From assembly GCF_012985465.1 (NCBI RefSeq), contig NZ_JAAQWN010000006.1:248001-312000 (forward strand): a stretch of DNA of 64,000 nt, given 5' to 3'. The translations under genes were made by a program, and so were the position numbers. The DNA is from Pseudomonas sp. WS 5079 (GTDB taxonomy: Bacteria > Pseudomonadota > Gammaproteobacteria > Pseudomonadales > Pseudomonadaceae). Below are positions 9,357-18,900 of the stretch, one piece after another. Position 1 is the stretch's first letter, and each line of letters opens with the position of its first letter. The notes under the pieces are model-generated. The model was given only the letters and a program-made list of their open reading frames with translations. It was not told the DNA's origin and did not search any database.

Positions 9357-9857
9357 TCAGCAGTCGGGCTTGTCCGCGGTATAGCGACGAGCCGGGTTCA
9401 CGGCGGCGCCGAACTCACGCAGGGCCTTGGCCCCGATCAGCAGCGGGTAGTTGAAGCTGCTGCGGTCGGTAAGGTTGACCTCCACCGTGCGCTTGACGTT
9501 GCCCAGGCACATTTCCAGGTCCACCACCGGGCGCTTGGCCACGCTGGTTTCTTCGCCGTCTTCATCTTCGTCGGCGCGGTTCTTGATCTTGCTGATGCGC
9601 GCCACTTTGTGTTCGTAGACCTTGTTGCTCACGTCCTTGCCGCTGAGACGGAACCGCACCCAGTCCTCGCCATCGCGGGTGAAGGTCTCGATGTCGCGGG
9701 CCGACAGCGAGGCGGTCAACGCGCCGGTGTCCATCTTGGCCTTGAAGGTCTCGCCGATTTCCGGCAACTGGATATATTCGTAGCGCCCGTACAGGGTCGG
9801 CTCGGCGGCCATCACGGGCAGGGCAACCACGGCTAATAGGGCAAGGAGGGATTTCAC
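9357..9857 (-). CDS. Exported retropepsin-like protein of the 'ATP-dependent zinc protease' family (PF05618)
   Basis: A 166-residue protein with a cleavable signal peptide (MKSLLALLAVVALPVMA-A). The mature part has the single-domain retropepsin hallmark AKMDTGALTASLSA (catalytic D-T-G), and later YPLLIGAKALREFGAAVNPA, matching the RimB/RloA2-like family usually annotated as 'ATP-dependent zinc protease'. The annotation name is historical: the sequence shows an aspartic DTG motif and no zinc-binding HExxH. An acidic insert (ADEDEDGEE) lies in the middle. It is probably periplasmic; substrate unknown. It sits just upstream of creB on the same strand. Confidence 0.82.
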   Translation of the reverse strand: MKSLLALLAVVALPVMAAEPTLYGRYEYIQLPEIGETFKAKMDTGALTASLSARDIETFTRDGEDWVRFRLSGKDVSNKVYEHKVARISKIKNRADEDEDGEETSVAKRPVVDLEMCLGNVKRTVEVNLTDRSSFNYPLLIGAKALREFGAAVNPARRYTADKPDC

Positions 9858-10032
9858 GTAGGAGGATTCCTTGAAGTAAGTAGACGAATACTAGACTGCA
9901 AACGCTGCCTAAAGTTGGATCGTTGCCCAGCATACGCAACACAAAGTGAAACATTCGTCAGGCCATTTGCGATTTGGCCTCTAGACTCAAGCTGCTTATC
10001 ATGGCCCGTCCAATCGCTTGCAAGAGTTGCTT

Positions 10033-10920
10033 ATGCGCCGCCTGCTCACCGGCTGTTTCGTCACACTGCTGCTGTTACTCAACACACTGATCCTGATCGG
10101 CCCGCTGCTGGTATTCGCCCTGCTCAAACTGGTGGCGCCCGGGCGGTCACGCGATTACGCCTCCTGGGCCGTGATGTGGATCGCCGAGACCTGGGCCGAG
10201 ATCGACAAGCTGATCTTTGCCCTGTGCATCCCCACCCAATGGGATATTCGCGGCGACACTGGGCTGAGGGTCGACACCTCATACCTGGTGATCAGCAACC
10301 ATCAATCCTGGGTGGATATCCCGGCGCTGATCCAGACCCTCAACCGGCGCACGCCGTTCTTCAAGTTCTTCCTGAAAAAGGAACTGATCTGGGTGCCGTT
10401 CCTGGGCCTGGCCTGGTGGGCCCTGGATTACCCGTTCATGAAGCGCTACAGCAAGGCGTTCCTGGCCAAGCACCCGGAACTGGCGGGCCAGGACCTGAAG
10501 ATCACCAAACAGGCCTGCGAGCTGTTCAAGCGCCAGCCGGTGACGGTGGTCAACTATCTGGAAGGCACGCGTTTTACCGAGGCCAAGCGTGCCCAGCAGG
10601 GCTCACCTTTCACTCACCTGCTCAAGCCCAAGGCCGGTGGCGTGGCGTTTGTGCTGGCCGCGATGGGCGAACAGCTGGATGCGATCCTCGACGTGACCGT
10701 GGTGTATCCACAGCAGAAGATTCCAGGGTTCTGGGACTTGATCAGCGGCGCGGTGCCCCGCGTCATTGTTGATATCCGCACCCGCGAGCTGGATCCGGCG
10801 TTGTGGCAGGGGGATTACGAGAATGATCCGGCGTTTCGCCAGACCGTCCAGAACTGGGTCAACCAGCTCTGGATGGAGAAGGATGCGCGCATTGCCCAAC
10901 TGCGCGCCGAGCGACCTTAG
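10033..10920 (+). CDS. PlsC-type membrane acyltransferase (YihG-like)
   Basis: The product is 295 residues from ATG 10033. An N-terminal membrane helix (LLTGCFVTLLLLLNTLILIG) is followed by the acyltransferase motifs in order: NHQSWVD (catalytic His-x4-Asp), the block FKFFLKKELIWVPFLG, and EGTRFTEAKR (glycerol-phosphate binding). This matches the 1-acyl-glycerol-3-phosphate acyltransferase superfamily, in particular the YihG-like group, which acylates lysophospholipids at the inner membrane; the exact acceptor is not predictable. The gene stands alone and its TAG stop shares bases 10918-10919 with the TAA of the convergent DUF2780 gene. Confidence 0.87.
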   Translation: MRRLLTGCFVTLLLLLNTLILIGPLLVFALLKLVAPGRSRDYASWAVMWIAETWAEIDKLIFALCIPTQWDIRGDTGLRVDTSYLVISNHQSWVDIPALIQTLNRRTPFFKFFLKKELIWVPFLGLAWWALDYPFMKRYSKAFLAKHPELAGQDLKITKQACELFKRQPVTVVNYLEGTRFTEAKRAQQGSPFTHLLKPKAGGVAFVLAAMGEQLDAILDVTVVYPQQKIPGFWDLISGAVPRVIVDIRTRELDPALWQGDYENDPAFRQTVQNWVNQLWMEKDARIAQLRAERP

Positions 10921-11486
10921 CTACCGGTACCCCAGGCCTGGGCCAGTTTGCCAAGCAGTGAGCTGTCGGCACCCTGGCCGCCCAGGTATTGCAGGATCAC
11001 CGGGGCAAACTGGCCGATCATGCCGCTGTCCATGCCCAAGGCGCTGAACGCGGTGTTCAGGTCGTTGGTGTTCTTCACGTTACCCAGCACGCCGTCCAGG
11101 CCGCTGGTCTTGCTGCCACCGTTCTGGCCAAGCATGCCGCTCAAGGCGCCAAGGCTGCCCAATGCGTTGTTGCCCGACAGCTTGTCCAGGCCCGGTACGC
11201 TTTTGCCCAACTGCGAATAATCGGTGCTGCTCAGTTGGTTCTTGGCCAGGCCCAGCATCGCACCGGTACCGCCGACGGCCTGCTCCGGGGTGACATTCAG
11301 TTGCTGGGTCAGTGCGCCCAGCAAGCCAGCGGTCTGTGAGGTCGGCGCAGCGGCGGCGGCCTTGTTGGTGCCCTGGGCGCCAGAAACGGCGTTGGCCACA
11401 TCGCCCAGGCTGAAACCTGCTGCAAATACCGGGCTGGCCGCCACGGTCAGGAGGCAGGACAGGGCAAAACCGCGTGAAATCTTCAT
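10917..11486 (-). CDS. Exported DUF2780 protein
   Basis: The product is 189 residues from ATG 11486 (signal peptide MKISRGFALSCLLTVAASPVFA). The mature part is rich in Gly, Ala, Leu and Ser, with repeated helical GLLGALTQQLNVTPEQAVGG, LGSLGALSGMLG, and the C-terminal MIGQFAPVILQYLGGQG. This is the DUF2780 pattern, a periplasmic/secreted family without an established biochemical role. An upstream in-frame Met at 11597 is rejected because the signal peptide starts at 11486. The gene converges on, and overlaps by stop codon, the acyltransferase gene. Confidence 0.78.
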   Translation of the reverse strand: MKISRGFALSCLLTVAASPVFAAGFSLGDVANAVSGAQGTNKAAAAAPTSQTAGLLGALTQQLNVTPEQAVGGTGAMLGLAKNQLSSTDYSQLGKSVPGLDKLSGNNALGSLGALSGMLGQNGGSKTSGLDGVLGNVKNTNDLNTAFSALGMDSGMIGQFAPVILQYLGGQGADSSLLGKLAQAWGTGS

Positions 11487-11668
11487 CGAGACAACCTCGT
11501 AAATGTAGGAGCTAAAGCAGCCGTTTGACTCAGCATCCAACAGGTTGTTCCACGTCACAGATTTGTTCAGAAAAGCACCAAAGCCCGGCACCATCAAACT
11601 GCCACTAGGAACCCATCGCCTGCCACAGGGTCAATCAACACACTACAAAACTTGTCAGGAAGAGCCTT

Positions 11669-12127
11669 ATGACTGCGTCCCAACCCCCAGTGATCGAGCA
11701 CAAGCCCTCATTCTGGACCCGCCCGCGCCTGTTCATCGGCGTCTGCGTGGTGGTGGTTGCCGGTATCGGCGGCGCGCTCTACACCCAGGACAGCGTCAAG
11801 TCCGCCGCGACCCTGGTCAGCAGCACCCAACAACCGGCGGCGCAAATTGTGGCGCACAAGGATTACCTGGAAGTCCAGCCCATCGCCGCCACCGCGCCTG
11901 AGCCGGACCGCAGCCTCGAACTGTGGGCCCTGCCGGCCGGCGGCACGCCTGTGTCTTTGGGCCTGTTGCCTGAAGATGGCAAAGGCATCATCGGCCTCAA
12001 CCCACGCCAGCAGGAAACCATCAGCCAGCCGGTGGAGTTAATGGTCAGTTCGGAAACCAAAGGTGGCTCGGTGAGCAAGCAGCCTACCGGCCCGACGGTG
12101 TACCAGGGCGCGCTGGCAATTCGCTAA
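11669..12127 (+). CDS. RskA-like anti-sigma factor C-terminal domain protein lacking the sigma-binding domain
   Basis: A 152-residue single-pass membrane protein: ~19 cytosolic residues, a TM helix (LFIGVCVVVVAGIGGALY) and a periplasmic domain whose core LELWALPAGGTPVSLGLLP and ...KQPTGPTVYQGAL match the RskA (anti-sigma-K) C-terminal domain. Family members normally carry an ~80-100-residue N-terminal sigma-factor-binding domain; here the N-terminus is far too short and the 182-base upstream gap has no frame that could supply it. The ATG has GGAAG upstream. No sigma-factor gene is adjacent. It could be a degraded remnant or a sensor repurposed without a sigma partner. Confidence 0.75.
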   Translation: MTASQPPVIEHKPSFWTRPRLFIGVCVVVVAGIGGALYTQDSVKSAATLVSSTQQPAAQIVAHKDYLEVQPIAATAPEPDRSLELWALPAGGTPVSLGLLPEDGKGIIGLNPRQQETISQPVELMVSSETKGGSVSKQPTGPTVYQGALAIR

Positions 12128-12152
12128 CCGCCCTGCCTCCCCTCAAAAAACA

Positions 12153-12180
12153 CTGTGGAAACGGGCTTGCCCGTGATAGC
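12153..12180. repeat. Single REP unit
   Basis: TGTGGAAACGGGCTTGCCCGTGATAGC, a diverged REP copy in the 3' flank of the RskA-like gene, upstream of a strong terminator. Confidence 0.6.
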
Positions 12181-12202
12181 GCACGCGCCGTGAAGTTCGC
12201 AA

Positions 12203-12231
12203 AAAAAACCTGCTCCTTTGCAGGTTTTTTT
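12203..12231. terminator. Strong bidirectional intrinsic terminator
   Basis: A perfect 11-bp inverted repeat (AAAAAACCTGC / GCAGGTTTTTT) with a TCCTTT loop. It has a run of seven T on the plus strand and a matching A-run on the other side, so it can terminate in both directions. It ends transcription of the RskA-like gene. Confidence 0.85.
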
Positions 12232-12385
12232 GCGCCTGCGCATTTGCTCGGTCGCAGTCGCGGCGTTTGAAATAAGACACGTACTTTTAATTGCATTTAA
12301 TTTTATCTAACTGTCATTTCCCACAGTAGGCACCCTCCAACTCCCGTTGCAACATGAAGCCTCCCACAACAAAGGAACGTTGATC

Positions 12386-12751
12386 ATGCACAGCAAAATT
12401 GCAATCGGAGCACTCGTCTTCATGGCCCTGACCGGTCAGACCCTGGCGGCAGACATTAGTAGTTGTCCCGACGTAAGCGCGATCAAATCGTCACCTTACA
12501 GCGACCCCGCGCTTGGAACGTTTGCTGATGGTTTCAAATACGAAGCCAGCAGCAACGGCAAGAAGTGGGAGGGCGTAACGGCCGGCACCGACGATGACTA
12601 CCTTGATCCCAAATACAAACTCAAAGCTGAAGGCTTCAACCAGGCAAATGGCAAGCTGACATGTATTTATGGTGGCGAGGCGGTGAAGGCGGGCGAACCT
12701 GGCAAAGAAGTCTATTCCAACCCCTTCCTGAAATTGCATGCCCCCGAGTAG
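12386..12751 (+). CDS. Small exported protein of unknown function
   Basis: A 121-residue protein from ATG 12386 with AAAGGAA upstream; an in-frame ATG at 12347 lacks such a site. The signal peptide is MHSKIAIGALVFMALTGQTLA with cleavage near ALA-ADI. The mature part (~100 residues) has two cysteines (SSCPDV and LTCIYGG) that could form a disulphide, and it is hydrophilic. I do not recognise the family with confidence; many pseudomonads carry similar small periplasmic proteins. The upstream flank (12250-12385) is unusually AT-rich for this window and probably holds its promoter. It converges with fdhA across a long imperfect hairpin. Confidence 0.7.
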   Translation: MHSKIAIGALVFMALTGQTLAADISSCPDVSAIKSSPYSDPALGTFADGFKYEASSNGKKWEGVTAGTDDDYLDPKYKLKAEGFNQANGKLTCIYGGEAVKAGEPGKEVYSNPFLKLHAPE

Positions 12752-12773
12752 TCCGCCCCGGTAGCAAAACGCA

Positions 12774-12875
12774 AAAACGATGACCGTTGGATCGAATGCC
12801 GATCAGTCAAGAGAAGGCGCAGACAGGCCGCTGTTCGCTCTTGGTTGGTCGGCATTAACCTCGGGTCACCGTTTT
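12774..12875. repeat. Long imperfect inverted repeat between convergent genes
   Basis: Arms 12774-12813 and 12838-12875 pair in three blocks: AAAACGATGACCG with CGGGTCACCGTTTT, AATGCCGA with TCGGCATT (perfect), CAAGAG with CTCTTG (perfect), around a 24-base loop. It fills most of the 137-base gap between the small secreted protein gene and the 3' end of fdhA. It could act as a shared terminator, encode a structured RNA, or be a MITE-like relic; it is not of the REP family. Confidence 0.55.
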
Positions 12876-12888
12876 GTATTACGAGTGC

Positions 12889-14088
12889 CTACGCCGCGCT
12901 GAACAGCTTGTGCGGATCAATCACAAACTTCTTCGGCACCCCGGCATCGAACTCGCCGTACCCACGCGGCGCGTCATCCAGGCTGATCACCTGCACGCCG
13001 ACGATCTCGGCGATGTTGATGCGGTCCCACATGATCGCCTGCATCAACTGGCGGTTGTACTTCATCACCGGGGTCTGGCCGGTGTGGAAGCTATGGGACT
13101 TGGCCCAGCCCAGGCCAAAACGAATGCTCAGGCTGCCCATTTTCGCGGCGGCATCCACCGCCCCTGGATCTTCGGTGACGTACAGGCCGGGGATGCCGAT
13201 CTTGCCTGCGACGCGCACCACCCCCATCAGTGAGTTGAGCACCGTGGCCGGCGCCTCGTGCTTGACGCCATCATGCCCGTGGCCGCGCGCCTCAAAGCCC
13301 ACGCAGTCCACCGCACAGTCCACTTCCGGTTCGCCCAGCAACGCGGCGATCTGCTCGTGCAGCGGCGTGTCCTTGGACAAATCGGCGATTTCAAAACCCT
13401 GGGCCTTGGCGTGGGCCAGGCGGATCGGGTTGACGTCACCGATGATCACCACCGCCGCGCCCAGCAAACGCGCCGAAGCGGCGGCCGCCAGGCCTACAGG
13501 ACCGGCGCCGGCGATGTACACGGTACTGCCAGGGCCAACGCCAGCAGTGACGGCGCCGTGATAGCCGGTGGGCAGGATGTCGGAGAGGCACGTCAGGTCA
13601 CGGATTTTTTCCATGGCCTTGTCGCGATCCGGCAGTTTCAGCAGGTTGAAGTCGGCGTACGGCACCAGTACGTATTCGGCCTGGCCGCCGGTCCAGTCGC
13701 CCATGTCGACATAGCCGTAGGCACCACCGGCACGGGCCGGGTTGACGGTCAGGCAGACGCCGGTGTGTTGTTCCTTGCAGGAGCGGCAGCGGCCGCAAGC
13801 AACGTTGAAGGGCACAGACACCAGGTCGCCGAGCTTCAGGTTCTCGACGTCGCTGCCCTTCTCGATCACCTCGCCGGTGATTTCGTGACCGAGCACCAGG
13901 CCGGTCTGGGCGGTGGTACGGCCGCGCACCATGTGCTGGTCGGAGCCGCAGATGTTAGTGGAGACCACGCGCAGGATGACGCCGTGCTCGATCTTCCTGC
14001 CACGGGGGTCCTGCATTTTGGGATAGTCGATTTTCTGTACTTCGACCTGACCGTTGCCGAGATACACGACACCACGATTACCAGACAT
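12889..14088 (-). CDS. fdhA: Glutathione-independent formaldehyde dehydrogenase
   Basis: A 399-residue zinc- and NAD-dependent medium-chain dehydrogenase, the usual length of P. putida FdhA. Catalytic zinc region: NICGSDQHMVRG and GHEITGEV; structural zinc cysteines CGRCRSCKEQHTGVC; Rossmann motif VYIAGAGPVGLAAAASA. It oxidises formaldehyde to formate with tightly bound NAD. It is last in glyA-soxBDAG-purU-fdhA, where it removes formaldehyde released by glycine betaine, dimethylglycine and sarcosine demethylation. The start at 14088 has GAGGTGAAA upstream. A REPIN separates it from purU. Confidence 0.96.
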   Translation of the reverse strand: MSGNRGVVYLGNGQVEVQKIDYPKMQDPRGRKIEHGVILRVVSTNICGSDQHMVRGRTTAQTGLVLGHEITGEVIEKGSDVENLKLGDLVSVPFNVACGRCRSCKEQHTGVCLTVNPARAGGAYGYVDMGDWTGGQAEYVLVPYADFNLLKLPDRDKAMEKIRDLTCLSDILPTGYHGAVTAGVGPGSTVYIAGAGPVGLAAAASARLLGAAVVIIGDVNPIRLAHAKAQGFEIADLSKDTPLHEQIAALLGEPEVDCAVDCVGFEARGHGHDGVKHEAPATVLNSLMGVVRVAGKIGIPGLYVTEDPGAVDAAAKMGSLSIRFGLGWAKSHSFHTGQTPVMKYNRQLMQAIMWDRINIAEIVGVQVISLDDAPRGYGEFDAGVPKKFVIDPHKLFSAA

Positions 14089-14192
14089 GCTTTCACCTCG
14101 CTGTTGTTTTTATGGAACTGCGGTGCCCGTTCGAGTGGGCAGCGCGTTTAAGTGCTCGGGTTACAGATGCTGTTTTTGCGTTGTTTGTGAGG

Positions 14193-14274
14193 GCCTCATC
14201 GCGGGCAAGCCCGCTCCCACATTTGATCGGGTTCACACATCACCCTGTAGGAGCTGGCTTGCCTGCGATGGCGT
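14193..14274. repeat. REPIN
   Basis: CATCGCGGGCAAGCCCGCTC is paired with GGAGCTGGCTTGCCTGCGAT in opposite orientation. It lies between purU and fdhA inside the sox operon and ends three bases from the purU stop codon. Confidence 0.9.
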
Positions 14275-14277
14275 CAG

Positions 14278-15135
14278 TCAGAGCACCACCGTTCTATTGG
14301 CATTCAAGAACACCCGCCGCTCAATGTGGTACCCCACCGCCCGCGCCAATGTCAGCCCTTCGATATCCCGCCCCTTGGCAATCAGGTCCTCGGGATAGTG
14401 GCTGTGATCCACCACCTCCACGCCCTGGGCGATGATCGGGCCTTCGTCCAGGTCGTTGTTGATGTAGTGCGCAGTGGCGCCGACCAACTTCACGCCCTTG
14501 TTGTACGCCTGGTGGTAAGGCTTGGCGCCCTTGAACCCCGGCAGCAATGAGTGATGGATATTGATCGCCTTGCCATCGAGCTTGCGGCACAGCTCTGGCG
14601 ACAGCACTTGCATGTAGCGCGCAAGGATCACCAGTTCGGCGCCCGCGTCTTCAATCACTTGCCACACCTGACGCTCCTGGGACGGCTTGTCGTTGGGGTC
14701 GAGGGGGAAATGGTAGTAGGGAATCTGGTGCCAGTCGGCCAACGGCTTGAGATCGGGGTGGTTGGACACCACCGCGACCACATCCATCGACAGTTGCCCG
14801 ATACGCTGGCGGTACAGCAGGTCGTTAAGGCAGTGATCGGCCTTGGACACCATGATCACCACTTTTGGCCGGTAGTTCGGTGCCGTCAGCTCGAAGATCA
14901 TCCCAAAGGCTTCGCCTCGCGTGGCCAGGCCATCGCGAAAACCTTGCTCGTCGAAGCCATCGGGCTGACGGAACTCCACGCGGATAAAAAAGCGCCCCGA
15001 GAGGCGGTCATCGAACGAATGGTGCTCGGTGACGTAGCAGCCCTGCTCGAACAGATAGCGGGTGACCGCGTCCACCGTGCCGAGCACGCTGGGGCAGTCG
15101 GCGGTCAAAATCCATGTATCGGGTGCGCGGCTCAT
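14278..15135 (-). CDS. purU: Formyltetrahydrofolate deformylase
   Basis: A 285-residue enzyme. An N-terminal ACT domain (WILTADCPSVLGTVDAVTRY) is followed by a formyltransferase-like domain (KADHCLNDLLYR, VVSNHPDLKPLADW, INIHHSLLPGFKGAKPYHQA, TAHYINNDLDEGPIIAQ) with the conserved Asn-His-Asp set. It hydrolyses 10-formyl-THF to formate and THF. In the sarcosine operon it recycles THF charged by heterotetrameric sarcosine oxidase. AGGAG is nine bases before the ATG. Confidence 0.95.
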   Translation of the reverse strand: MSRAPDTWILTADCPSVLGTVDAVTRYLFEQGCYVTEHHSFDDRLSGRFFIRVEFRQPDGFDEQGFRDGLATRGEAFGMIFELTAPNYRPKVVIMVSKADHCLNDLLYRQRIGQLSMDVVAVVSNHPDLKPLADWHQIPYYHFPLDPNDKPSQERQVWQVIEDAGAELVILARYMQVLSPELCRKLDGKAINIHHSLLPGFKGAKPYHQAYNKGVKLVGATAHYINNDLDEGPIIAQGVEVVDHSHYPEDLIAKGRDIEGLTLARAVGYHIERRVFLNANRTVVL

Positions 15136-15157
15136 TACAGTTGACTCCTCAGGGATG

Positions 15158-15182
15158 CGTTCCCACGCAGCGCATGGGAACG
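15158..15182. repeat. Short palindromic repeat of a second family
   Basis: CGTTCCCA...TGGGAACG with a 9-base centre, between purU and soxG. A related element lies at 28331-28361. It is distinct from the REP units. Confidence 0.6.
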
Positions 15183-15186
15183 ATCA

Positions 15187-15819
15187 TCAGGCTTGGACAT
15201 TCAGGCCGAATTCGGCCGAGGCATCCTGCAACCACAACCACCAGTAGTCCGAGAAGCTGCGACGGATCAGCAGTTCCCAGGTGTCTTCGGCGGTATGGCG
15301 GATCACCAGCTGCGACTTGGCGAACACCGTGCCCACTGCCTTGCCCACCGGGAAGTTGTCGGGGTGCACGTCGTAGCTGGTGGACTTCATCAGCACATCG
15401 CGCACGTTCGGGCCGCTGAGTTCGAGGATCTGCTGGCCGCCGCTGACGTTGACGACCTGGATGTGCAGATCGCCCAGGGCGGCACGCAGGTTTTGCTCGG
15501 CGGCAAACTCTTCACCGCCTGGCACGATCAGCAACCACTCATCCGGGCCGAGCCATTGCAGGCTGGTTTCGCCTTTGACGATGACCTGCAGGGCGCCGGG
15601 CAGTTCGATGCCCAGGGCCTTGTGCACGCCAGCGGCGAAGGCCGCATCGTGGCCGTCGCCGCGCAGGGTCAGGTGGCCGAGGAGTTTCTTTTCGCGCACG
15701 GTCACGCCGGCGTTCTTGCGGCCCTTGCCCACCTGGCTGGCGAGGTCGGCATGGTGCAGCGACGACTCGGCCTTGGCGCCGGAGGTGGGGCGTTGTTGGT
15801 ACACATTGGCTGCTGTCAT
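15187..15819 (-). CDS. soxG: Sarcosine oxidase gamma subunit
   Basis: A 210-residue protein matching the small gamma subunit of heterotetrameric sarcosine oxidase (GCV_T-like fold; LQWLGPDEWLLIVPGGEE, VNVSGGQQILELSGPNVRDV, CLP-type TSYDVHPDNFPVGKAVGTVF). With alpha, beta and delta subunits it forms the cytosolic enzyme that oxidises sarcosine to glycine, passing the methyl group to THF. A REPIN occupies the 132-base gap between soxA and soxG. Confidence 0.93.
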   Translation of the reverse strand: MTAANVYQQRPTSGAKAESSLHHADLASQVGKGRKNAGVTVREKKLLGHLTLRGDGHDAAFAAGVHKALGIELPGALQVIVKGETSLQWLGPDEWLLIVPGGEEFAAEQNLRAALGDLHIQVVNVSGGQQILELSGPNVRDVLMKSTSYDVHPDNFPVGKAVGTVFAKSQLVIRHTAEDTWELLIRRSFSDYWWLWLQDASAEFGLNVQA

Positions 15820-15856
15820 AAAGCACCTATCTGAATTCCAATGAACACCACAACCC

Positions 15857-15944
15857 CTGTAGGAGCCGGCTTGCCGGCGATGAGGCCCTCAAGCCTGGCG
15901 GCGATTTCCGAAACGCCATCGCCGGCAAGCCGGCTCCTACAGGG
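15857..15944. repeat. REPIN
   Basis: CCTGTAGGAGCCGGCTTGCC and its inverted partner GGCAAGCCGGCTCCTACAGG form long perfect arms. It lies between soxA and soxG inside the operon, where a stable hairpin could reduce expression of downstream genes or protect the upstream message. Confidence 0.92.
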
Positions 15945-15951
15945 AGTGGTG

Positions 15952-18900
15952 TCAGATGTTTTGGCGATCGCCTTTCGGGTCGAAGAACACCGAAGACACA
16001 ATCTCCGCTTCGATCACGCTGCCATCGGCCTGGGGCGAGAACACCCGCTCGCCCAATCGCTTCAAGCCGCCCTTGACCACCGCCATCGCAAACGAATAGC
16101 CGAGGGAGTTGTGCGCATAGCTGGAGGTGACGTGGCCGACCATCTTCATCGGGATGCTCTGCTTCGGATCAAACACCAGTTGCGCGCCTTCCGGCAGCCA
16201 CACCTTCGGATCGATCGGCTTCAAGCCCACCAGTTGCTTGCGCTCTTCACGCACGCAATCCTCACGGTTCATCCCACGCCAGCCGATCCACGAGAAGGGT
16301 TTGGTACGGCCCACGCACCAGCCCATGTTCAGGTCGTCCGGGGTCATCGAGCCGTCGGTGTCCTGGCCGACGATGATGAAGCCCTTCTCGGCCCGCAGCA
16401 CGTGCATGGTCTCGGTGCCATATGGGGTCAGGTTGTACTGTTTGCCGGCCTCGACGATCTGTTCGAGCACGCCCATGGCGTAGTCGGCCTGCACGTTGAC
16501 TTCGTACGACAGCTCACCGGTAAACGAGATCCGGAACACCCGCGCCGGCACACCGCCCACCAGGCCTTCTTTCCAGGTCATGAACGGGAAGCCGTCCTTG
16601 TCCAGGTCGATATCGGTGACCTCGCTCAACAGCTTGCGGCTGTTGGGCCCGGACAGGGTCATGGTCGCCCAGTGATCGGTGACCGAGGTGAAGTACACCT
16701 TGAGGTCCGGCCATTCGGTCTGCTGGTAGATTTCCAGCCACTGCAGCACGCGGGCGGCGCCGCCAGTGGTGGTGGTCATCAGGAAGTGGTTGTCGGCAAG
16801 GCAGGCGGTCACGCCGTCGTCGAAGACCATGCCGTCTTCCTTGCACATCAGGCCGTAGCGCGCCTTGCCCACGTCGAGCTTGGTCCAGGCGTTGCTGTAG
16901 ATGCGGTTGAGGAACTCCCGGGCATCCGGGCCCTGGATGTCGATCTTGCCCAGGGTCGAGGCGTCCAGCAGGCCGACGCTGTCGCGCACGGCCAGGCATT
17001 CGCGTTTGACTGCCGCATGCAGGTCTTCACCGTTGCGCGGGAAGTACCATGGGCGTTTCCACTGGCCGACATCTTCGAACTCGGCGCCGTTTTTTACGTG
17101 CCAGGCTTGCAGCGCGGTGTAGCGCACCGGCTCGAAGATATGCCCACAGTGCCGGCCCGCTACCGCGCCGAAGGTTACCGGCGTGTAGTTGGGGCGGAAC
17201 ATGGTGGTGCCCATCTGCGGGATGGTCACGTTCAGCGAGCGCGCGGCAATCGCCAGGCCGTTGACGTTACCCAGCTTGCCCTGGTCGGTGCCAAAGCCCA
17301 GCGCGGTGTAGCGCTTGACGTGTTCCACCGACTCGAAGCCTTCGCGGGTCGCCAGTTCGATGGCGGCAGCGGTGACGTCGTTCTGCAGGTCGACAAATTG
17401 CTTGGGCGCCCGTGCAGTGGCTTTTTCGTGAGGCACCTGGAACAAGGCCAGGGTCGGCTCTTCCAGGCGCGTCAGGGCCTTGGGCAGCGTACCTTCCACC
17501 GGGGCAAGCCCGGCTTCGCTGGCCGCGCGCACGCCGCCTTCAAAGCCATCGGCCAGGGAATCACCCAGGCCGTAGACGCCATTGATACCGCCCACGCACA
17601 CGCGTTTTTGCGGTGCTTGGCCCGGTACAAAACCGAGGATATCTTCACGCCAGGTCGGCTTGCCGCCCAGGTGCGAAGCCAAGTGCACCACCGGGCTGTA
17701 GCCGCCGGAGCTGGCCACCAGGTCGCAGTCCAGCCACTCGCCGGGGCTGGTGACCTTATGGGCTTTGACGTCGATGGCCGCCACACGGGCGCCAGTGACG
17801 TGCTTGCTGCCACGAGCTTCGATCACGGCGCTGCCGGTAAGGATGCGAATGCCTTTGGCGCGGGCCTCTTCCACCAGCGCGCCGCGTGGGTTGTGGCGTG
17901 CATCGGCTACCGCGACCACGCTGAGGCCAGCGTCGAACCAATCCAGCGCCACACGGTAGGCGTGATCATTGTTGGTCGACAGCAGCAGCTTTTTACCCGG
18001 CGCCACGCCATAACGGCGCACGTAGGTCGAAACCGCACCCGCCAGCATATTGCCCGGCACATCGTTATTGCCGTACACCAGCGGACGCTCGCAGGCACCG
18101 GTCGCCAGCACCACACGCTTGGCGCGCACACGGTGGATACGCTGGCGTACCACGCCAATCGGCGCACGGTCGCCGAGGTGATCGGTGAGGCGCTCGTGGA
18201 TGGTCAGGAAGTTATGGTCGTGATAGCCATTGACGGTAGCGCGAGGCAGCAGCACCACATCCGGCAGGGCCTTGAGCTCGGCGATCACGCTGGCGACCCA
18301 CTCGGCCGCCGGCTTGCCGTCGAGGCTTTCGCGCGAGTCGAGCAGCGACCCACCGAATTCTTCCTGCTCATCGGCGATGATCACCCGCGCCCCACTGCGC
18401 GCAGCAGCCAGGGCCGCTGCCAGGCCCGCTGGGCCTGCGCCGACGATCAGCACGTCGCAATGGCGGTTCATGTAGTCGTAGGTGTCCGGATCATTCTCGG
18501 TCGGCGAGCGGCCAAGCCCGGCGGCCTTGCGGATGTACTTCTCGTAGGTCATCCAGAACGATTGCGGGTACATGAAGGTTTTGTAGTAGAAACCCGGCGG
18601 CATCAGCTTGCCGCCGACCTTGCCGAGGATGCCCATCATGTCGTTGTTCACGCTCGGCCAGCCGTTGGTGCTGGTGGCCACCAGGCCCTGGTACAACGCC
18701 TGTTGCGTGGCGCGCACGTTGGGGATCTGCGTGGCTTCGGTGGCACCGATCTGCAGCACCGCGTTCGGTTCTTCGGCGCCGGCGGCAAAGATGCCGCGCG
18801 GGCGCGAGTACTTGAAGCTGCGGCCGATGATATCCACGCCGTTGGCCAGCAGGGCGGCGGCCAGGGTGTCGCCTTCAAAGCCTTTGTAGCTCTGGCCGTT

